The notes under the pieces were generated by a model that did not search any database, was not told the origin of the DNA, and saw only the letters and a program-made list of their open reading frames with translations. From the NCBI GenBank assembly GCA_002307145.1, contig DBTR01000011.1, forward strand, positions 1,733 to 10,756: 9,024 nucleotides of DNA, read 5' to 3'. This document shows positions 6,025 through 9,024 of this stretch, one piece after another. The stretch comes from Rhodospirillum sp. UBA1311. GTDB taxonomy: Bacteria; Pseudomonadota; Alphaproteobacteria; Rhodospirillales; Rhodospirillaceae. Position numbers and translations under genes: made by a program. Positions within the stretch are counted from its first letter, which is position 1. Every line of letters starts with the position of its first letter.

Positions 6025-6059
6025 TGACCCTCTGCCCGGCGGGGTGCGCCCCGCGATGA
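6024..6059 (+). CDS. Candidate 11-codon coupling mini-ORF between lepB and rnc
   Basis: ATG at 6024-6026 overlaps the lepB TGA as TGATG. The frame reads MTLCPAGCAPR and stops at TGA 6057-6059, overlapping the rnc ATG (6056-6058) as ATGA. Ribosomes ending lepB could restart here, unfold the hairpin at 6039-6054, and restart again on rnc. There is no independent sign that the peptide itself matters, and an open frame this short is easily found by chance. Confidence 0.2.
   Translation: MTLCPAGCAPR
6039..6054 (+). promoter_or_regulatory. Hairpin over the rnc ribosome-binding region
   Basis: GCGGGG (6039-6044) and CCCCGC (6049-6054) form a perfect 6-bp G-C stem capped by TGCG, a UNCG-type tetraloop. 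It ends one base before the rnc ATG and buries the only G-rich ribosome-binding-like sequence. It is far too short to be a normal RNase III substrate, so any control is more likely at translation initiation. Confidence 0.4.
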
Positions 6060-6781
6060 CCGACCCGCACACCGACCCGCGCCTCGCTGCGTTGCAGGAC
6101 CGCCTTGGCTACACCTTCGCCGACGGCGGTTTGCTGCGCGATGCGCTCACCCACCCGAGCCTCTCCGCCGGGGCGGGCCGACGTCGCAAGTCGAGCGGCG
6201 CATCGCCCTACGAGCGCCTGGAATTCCTCGGCGACCGGGTGGTCGGCCTCGCGGTCGCGGAAATGCTCTGGCGGCGTTTCCCCGACGAGCCGGAAGGCGA
6301 TCTCTCGCGGCGCTTCACCGCACTCGTCAGCCAGGAACCGATGGCCGAGATCGGCCTTGAACTCGGCCTCGATTCCGCGCTGATGCTGTGCGCCGGCACC
6401 GAGAAGGACAACGGCCGCTCCAATCCCTCGATCCTCGCGGATGCGTGCGAGGCGGTGATCGGTGCGGTGTTCGCGGACGCCGGGTTCGGCCCCGCGCGAG
6501 CCTTGGTGGAACGGCTGTGGTCGGCTAGGATCGACCGTACGACCTGCCCACCGCGCGACGCCAAAACCGCGTTGCAGGAATGGGCGCAGGGGAGGGGACT
6601 GCCCCTGCCCGAATATTCGGTGATCTCGCAGGAAGGGCCGTCGCACGCGCCGGTCTTCCGCATTCGGGTCTCCGTCGCGGAAGCGGGATCGGCCGAGGCC
6701 GAGGGTGCCTCCAAACGCAATGCCGAGCGCGCGGCCGCCGCGTCGCTCCTGGCCGACATCGAAGCAAAGGACACGGCTTAA
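6056..6781 (+). CDS. rnc: Ribonuclease III
   Basis: RNase III cleaves double-stranded RNA, including the 30S rRNA precursor. From ATG 6056 the protein has 241 residues. The nuclease domain (about 10-155) carries the signature ERLEFLGDR (53-61), with Glu53, Glu56 and Asp60, and SILADACEAVIGA (125-137), with Asp129 and Glu132, so the acidic catalytic set is complete. A double-stranded RNA-binding domain follows at about 167-236, ending in SKRNAERAAAASLL (219-232). A short basic insert, AGRRRKSSG (40-48), precedes the signature. GTG at 6044, in the same frame, would add four residues but lies in the hairpin loop, so I prefer the ATG. The TAA is followed directly by the era start codon. Confidence 0.95.
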   Translation: MTDPHTDPRLAALQDRLGYTFADGGLLRDALTHPSLSAGAGRRRKSSGASPYERLEFLGDRVVGLAVAEMLWRRFPDEPEGDLSRRFTALVSQEPMAEIGLELGLDSALMLCAGTEKDNGRSNPSILADACEAVIGAVFADAGFGPARALVERLWSARIDRTTCPPRDAKTALQEWAQGRGLPLPEYSVISQEGPSHAPVFRIRVSVAEAGSAEAEGASKRNAERAAAASLLADIEAKDTA

Positions 6782-7705
6782 GTGACCGAAGACACCCATC
6801 CGGAAATCTCCAGGCCCCGCTGCGGCTTCGTCGCGGTTCTGGGAGCGCCCAACGCGGGCAAGTCGACGCTGGTGAATGCCGCCGTCGGCAGCAAGGTCTC
6901 GATCGTCACCCACAAGGTGCAGACCACCCGCGCGCGGGTGCGGGGCATCGCCCTGCATGGCGAAAGCCAGATCGTCTTCGTCGACACTCCCGGCATCTTC
7001 GCGCCACGCCGCCGCCTCGACCGCGCCATGGTCGCCGCCGCCTGGAGCGAGGCGCAGGACGCCGACGTGGTGATGCTCCTGATCGACAGCCAGCGCGGTT
7101 TCACCGGTGACGTTCTGGCGATCGTCGAGAAGATCAAGGCGGCGCGCCCGCGCCATCTTTACCTGGTTCTCAACAAGATCGACCTGGTGCCGCGCGAGAG
7201 CCTTCTCGACCTCACCCAGAAGGTCAACGCGATCCTCGAATTCGACCGCACCTTCATGATTTCCGCCGACAAGAACGACGGCGTCCAGACCATCCTCGAC
7301 ACCATCGCCGAGGTCCTGCCGGAAGGACCATGGCTGTTCGCCGACGACCAGCTCTCCGATATGCCGAACCGCTTGCTCGCCGCCGAAATCACCCGCGAAC
7401 AGGTGTTCCTGCAACTCCACCAGGAACTCCCGTACGCGATGACGGTGGAAACCGAAAAATGGGAAGATTGCGAGGACGGCAGCGTCCGCATCGACCAGAC
7501 CGTCTACGTCCAGCGCGACGGCCAGAAGTCGATCGTGCTCGGCAAGGGTGGCAGCCGGATCAAGGGAATCGGCTCGGCCTCGCGCCGCCAGCTCGAAGAG
7601 CTGCTGGAGTGCAAGGTCCACCTGTTCCTGTTCGTCAAGGTGCGCGACAACTGGCTCGACGATCCGGAGCGCTACCGCGACTGGGGCCTGGATTTCAACG
7701 CCTGA
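6782..7705 (+). CDS. era: GTPase Era
   Basis: Era is an essential GTPase that binds the 3' end of 16S rRNA during small-subunit maturation. The 307 residues show every G motif: GAPNAGKST (21-29, G1), the QTTR switch (47-50, G2), DTPG (68-71, G3), NKID (131-134, G4) and SA (161-162, G5). The KH RNA-binding domain has GKGGSRIKGIG (254-264). The GTG start at 6782 abuts the rnc stop with zero spacing, and AAGGA lies about 10 bases upstream inside rnc, so the two are probably translationally coupled. Pairing with rnc is widespread and joins two rRNA-processing factors. Confidence 0.97.
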   Translation: MTEDTHPEISRPRCGFVAVLGAPNAGKSTLVNAAVGSKVSIVTHKVQTTRARVRGIALHGESQIVFVDTPGIFAPRRRLDRAMVAAAWSEAQDADVVMLLIDSQRGFTGDVLAIVEKIKAARPRHLYLVLNKIDLVPRESLLDLTQKVNAILEFDRTFMISADKNDGVQTILDTIAEVLPEGPWLFADDQLSDMPNRLLAAEITREQVFLQLHQELPYAMTVETEKWEDCEDGSVRIDQTVYVQRDGQKSIVLGKGGSRIKGIGSASRRQLEELLECKVHLFLFVKVRDNWLDDPERYRDWGLDFNA

Positions 7706-7720
7706 TCGGACCGGCACGGC

Positions 7721-8458
7721 ATGATCGAGTGGAGCGACACCGCGATCCTCCTCGGGCGACGCCGCCACGGTGAAACCGACGTCATCGTCACCGCCCTGAC
7801 CCGCGAGCACGGCCGCCACGCCGGGCTGGTGCGGGGCGGGGTCTCGCGTAAGCAGCGCGGCGGCCTGGAGCCCGGCACGGTGGTGACGGCGAATTGGCGG
7901 GCGCGGCTCGAAGACCATCTCGGCAGCTTCACCTGCGAGGCGCGGCATTCGGTTTCGCCCGAGATCATCGCGGACGCGGGGCGGCTCGCGGGCCTGGTGG
8001 CCACCTGCGGCCTCTTGGAAATGGTCCTGCCCGAGCGCGAGCCGCACCCGGATCTCTACGACCTTACCGCCGATCTGCTTGGCCGGCTCGCGGGCGACGA
8101 CTGGGCGGCGTGCTACGCCGATTTCGAACGCGGCGTGCTGGAGGCGCTCGGCTTCGGCCTGCACCTCGATGTGTGCGCCGCCACCGGCACGGCGGAAGAT
8201 TTGCGTTATGTTTCGCCGAAGAGCGGCTGCGCGGTCTCGGGCGCGGCGGGAGCGGCCTACGCAGACCGGCTTTTGCGATTCCCGGAAATCTTTCGGCGCA
8301 CCAAGCCCGGTTCGGGTGCGGATGTGGTGGCGGGGTTGGACGTGACCGGCTATTTTCTCCAGCGGCATGTGCTGGAGGGCAAACCGTTCCCCGAGGCGCG
8401 GGCACGGTTGATCGACAGATTGTCGCGTCGGATGAACGACGGCGACGCGGGCGTATAG
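7721..8458 (+). CDS. recO: DNA repair protein RecO
   Basis: RecO works with RecR and RecF to load RecA on SSB-coated single-stranded DNA and to anneal strands. The 245-residue product has the N-terminal OB-fold region (MIEWSDTAILLGRRRHGETD, 1-20), the VRGG segment (37-40) and the helical C-terminal part with CAATGTAEDLRYVSPKSG (152-169), the conserved RecO block. Only one of the zinc-type cysteines found in some RecO proteins is obvious, at 152, with another at 170. ATG 7721 is 15 bases after era and in the same frame. There is no clear Shine-Dalgarno sequence, so translation may depend on ribosomes leaving era. Confidence 0.93.
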   Translation: MIEWSDTAILLGRRRHGETDVIVTALTREHGRHAGLVRGGVSRKQRGGLEPGTVVTANWRARLEDHLGSFTCEARHSVSPEIIADAGRLAGLVATCGLLEMVLPEREPHPDLYDLTADLLGRLAGDDWAACYADFERGVLEALGFGLHLDVCAATGTAEDLRYVSPKSGCAVSGAAGAAYADRLLRFPEIFRRTKPGSGADVVAGLDVTGYFLQRHVLEGKPFPEARARLIDRLSRRMNDGDAGV

Positions 8459-8467
8459 GGTGGGGAT

Positions 8468-9024
8468 ATGACCAGTAAGGCTGTTGCAGTTCAGGATGTT
8501 CGCGACGTTCCTTTAAGCGATGCATTAGGCGATCGGTATCTCGCGTATGCGCTCTCGACGATCGTTTCGCGATCGTTACCCGATGTGCGCGACGGCTTGA
8601 AACCGGTGCATCGTCGCCTGCTTTACGCGATGCGACTGCTCAAGCTCGATCCTGCCTCGGGGTTCAAGAAGTGCGCGCGCGTCGTTGGCGACGTGATCGG
8701 TAAGTATCACCCCCATGGCGATACGGCGGTCTACGAGGCTCTGGTGCGTCTGGCCCAGGACTTCGCGGTGCGCTACCCGCTGATCGAGGGGCAGGGAAAC
8801 TTCGGCAACATCGACGGCGATAACGCGGCGGCGATGCGATACACCGAATCCCGCCTCACCGAAGTCGCCCAGGCGTTGATGGACGGCCTTGACGAAGATT
8901 GCGTCGACTTCCGCAAGACCTACGACGGCGAGGAAGAAGAGCCGATCGTCCTGCCGTCCGCGTTTCCCAACCTTCTGGCCAACGGCGCCTCGGGCATCGC
9001 GGTGGGCATGGCGACCAACATCCC
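8468..9024 (+). CDS. parC: DNA topoisomerase IV subunit A, N-terminal part
   Basis: ParC is the DNA-cutting subunit of topoisomerase IV, which separates daughter chromosomes. The frame has no stop up to the right edge, giving 185 codons plus two bases. LSDALGDRYLAYALSTIVSR (16-35), PDVRDGLKPVHRRLLYAM (38-55), FKKCARVVGDVIGKYHPHGD (66-85) and AAMRYTESRL (121-130, catalytic Tyr125) identify it. The LAYALSTI and FKKCARVVGD wording is that of ParC rather than GyrA in this group. AGGG at 8457-8460, seven bases before the ATG, overlaps the recO stop, and the genes are nine bases apart. The quinolone-contact positions equivalent to E. coli Ser80 and Glu84 are Thr86 and Glu90. Confidence 0.94.
   Translation, partial: MTSKAVAVQDVRDVPLSDALGDRYLAYALSTIVSRSLPDVRDGLKPVHRRLLYAMRLLKLDPASGFKKCARVVGDVIGKYHPHGDTAVYEALVRLAQDFAVRYPLIEGQGNFGNIDGDNAAAMRYTESRLTEVAQALMDGLDEDCVDFRKTYDGEEEEPIVLPSAFPNLLANGASGIAVGMATNI

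Noticed and set aside
6044..6055. GTG 6044 as the rnc start
   Set aside because: The codon is in the loop of a GC hairpin without a ribosome-binding site upstream, and the added residues (MRPA) are not part of the usual RNase III N-terminus.
5837..8368. 843-codon minus-strand open frame opposite lepB, rnc, era and recO
   Set aside because: It mirrors rnc, era and recO, which share one frame and have G/C-rich third positions, so stops are rare on the other strand. Its translation is Arg/Ala/Gly/His-rich with no recognisable domain, while the plus-strand genes have complete motifs.
1..9024. CRISPR, mobile elements, prophage or defence genes
   Set aside because: No repeat array, transposase, integrase or terminal inverted repeat is visible; the window is a conserved housekeeping block.

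Overview
The window is a GC-rich stretch of alphaproteobacterial chromosome. The gene order folK, rpoZ, rsh, pdxJ, acpS, lepB, rnc, era, recO, parC, with a divergent NYN-domain gene upstream of folK, is one I recognise from Rhodospirillales-type genomes. The short RecO, the single-anchor LepB, the omega subunit with an acidic tail and the ParC sequence all fit that group. I cannot name the genus from sequence alone. I see no insertion sequence, prophage, CRISPR array, tRNA or rRNA, and no sign of recent horizontal transfer.

Layout. Bases 1-491 (minus strand) hold the 5' portion of a LabA/DUF88-type NYN-domain gene that runs off the left edge. Bases 492-743 are a comparatively AT-rich divergent intergenic region with two candidate mini-ORFs and a G-C-rich foldable leader before folK. 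folK (744-1232) is followed by a terminator-like hairpin and rpoZ (1330-1719). The rpoZ-rsh gap (1720-1847) carries a row of hairpins ending in a strong intrinsic terminator. rsh (1848-3989), pdxJ (4002-4751) and acpS (4748-5173) are tightly packed. After a 104-base gap with a good sigma70-type promoter comes lepB (5278-6024, TTG start). rnc (6056-6781), era (6782-7705), recO (7721-8458) and parC (8468 to the right edge, incomplete) then follow with almost no spacing.

How the genes relate. This is a housekeeping block for growth control and central maintenance. FolK serves folate synthesis, omega and Rsh serve RNA polymerase and the (p)ppGpp response, PdxJ makes vitamin B6, AcpS activates acyl carrier protein, LepB releases secreted proteins, RNase III and Era act on rRNA and the small ribosomal subunit, RecO acts in recombinational repair, and ParC in chromosome decatenation. 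All protein families are known and their key motifs look intact.

No undescribed multi-gene system is visible. What I find most worth checking lies between the genes: a possible 31-codon small gene at 527-622; a folK leader whose G6 tract can pair with a C6 tract around a small ORF ending in an ATGA overlap with folK; a similar relay between lepB and rnc, where an 11-codon mini-ORF starts on the lepB stop, crosses a GC hairpin and stops on the rnc start; and a palindrome that exactly fills the spacer of a putative rpoZ promoter. These are inferences from sequence and need comparative or experimental support.
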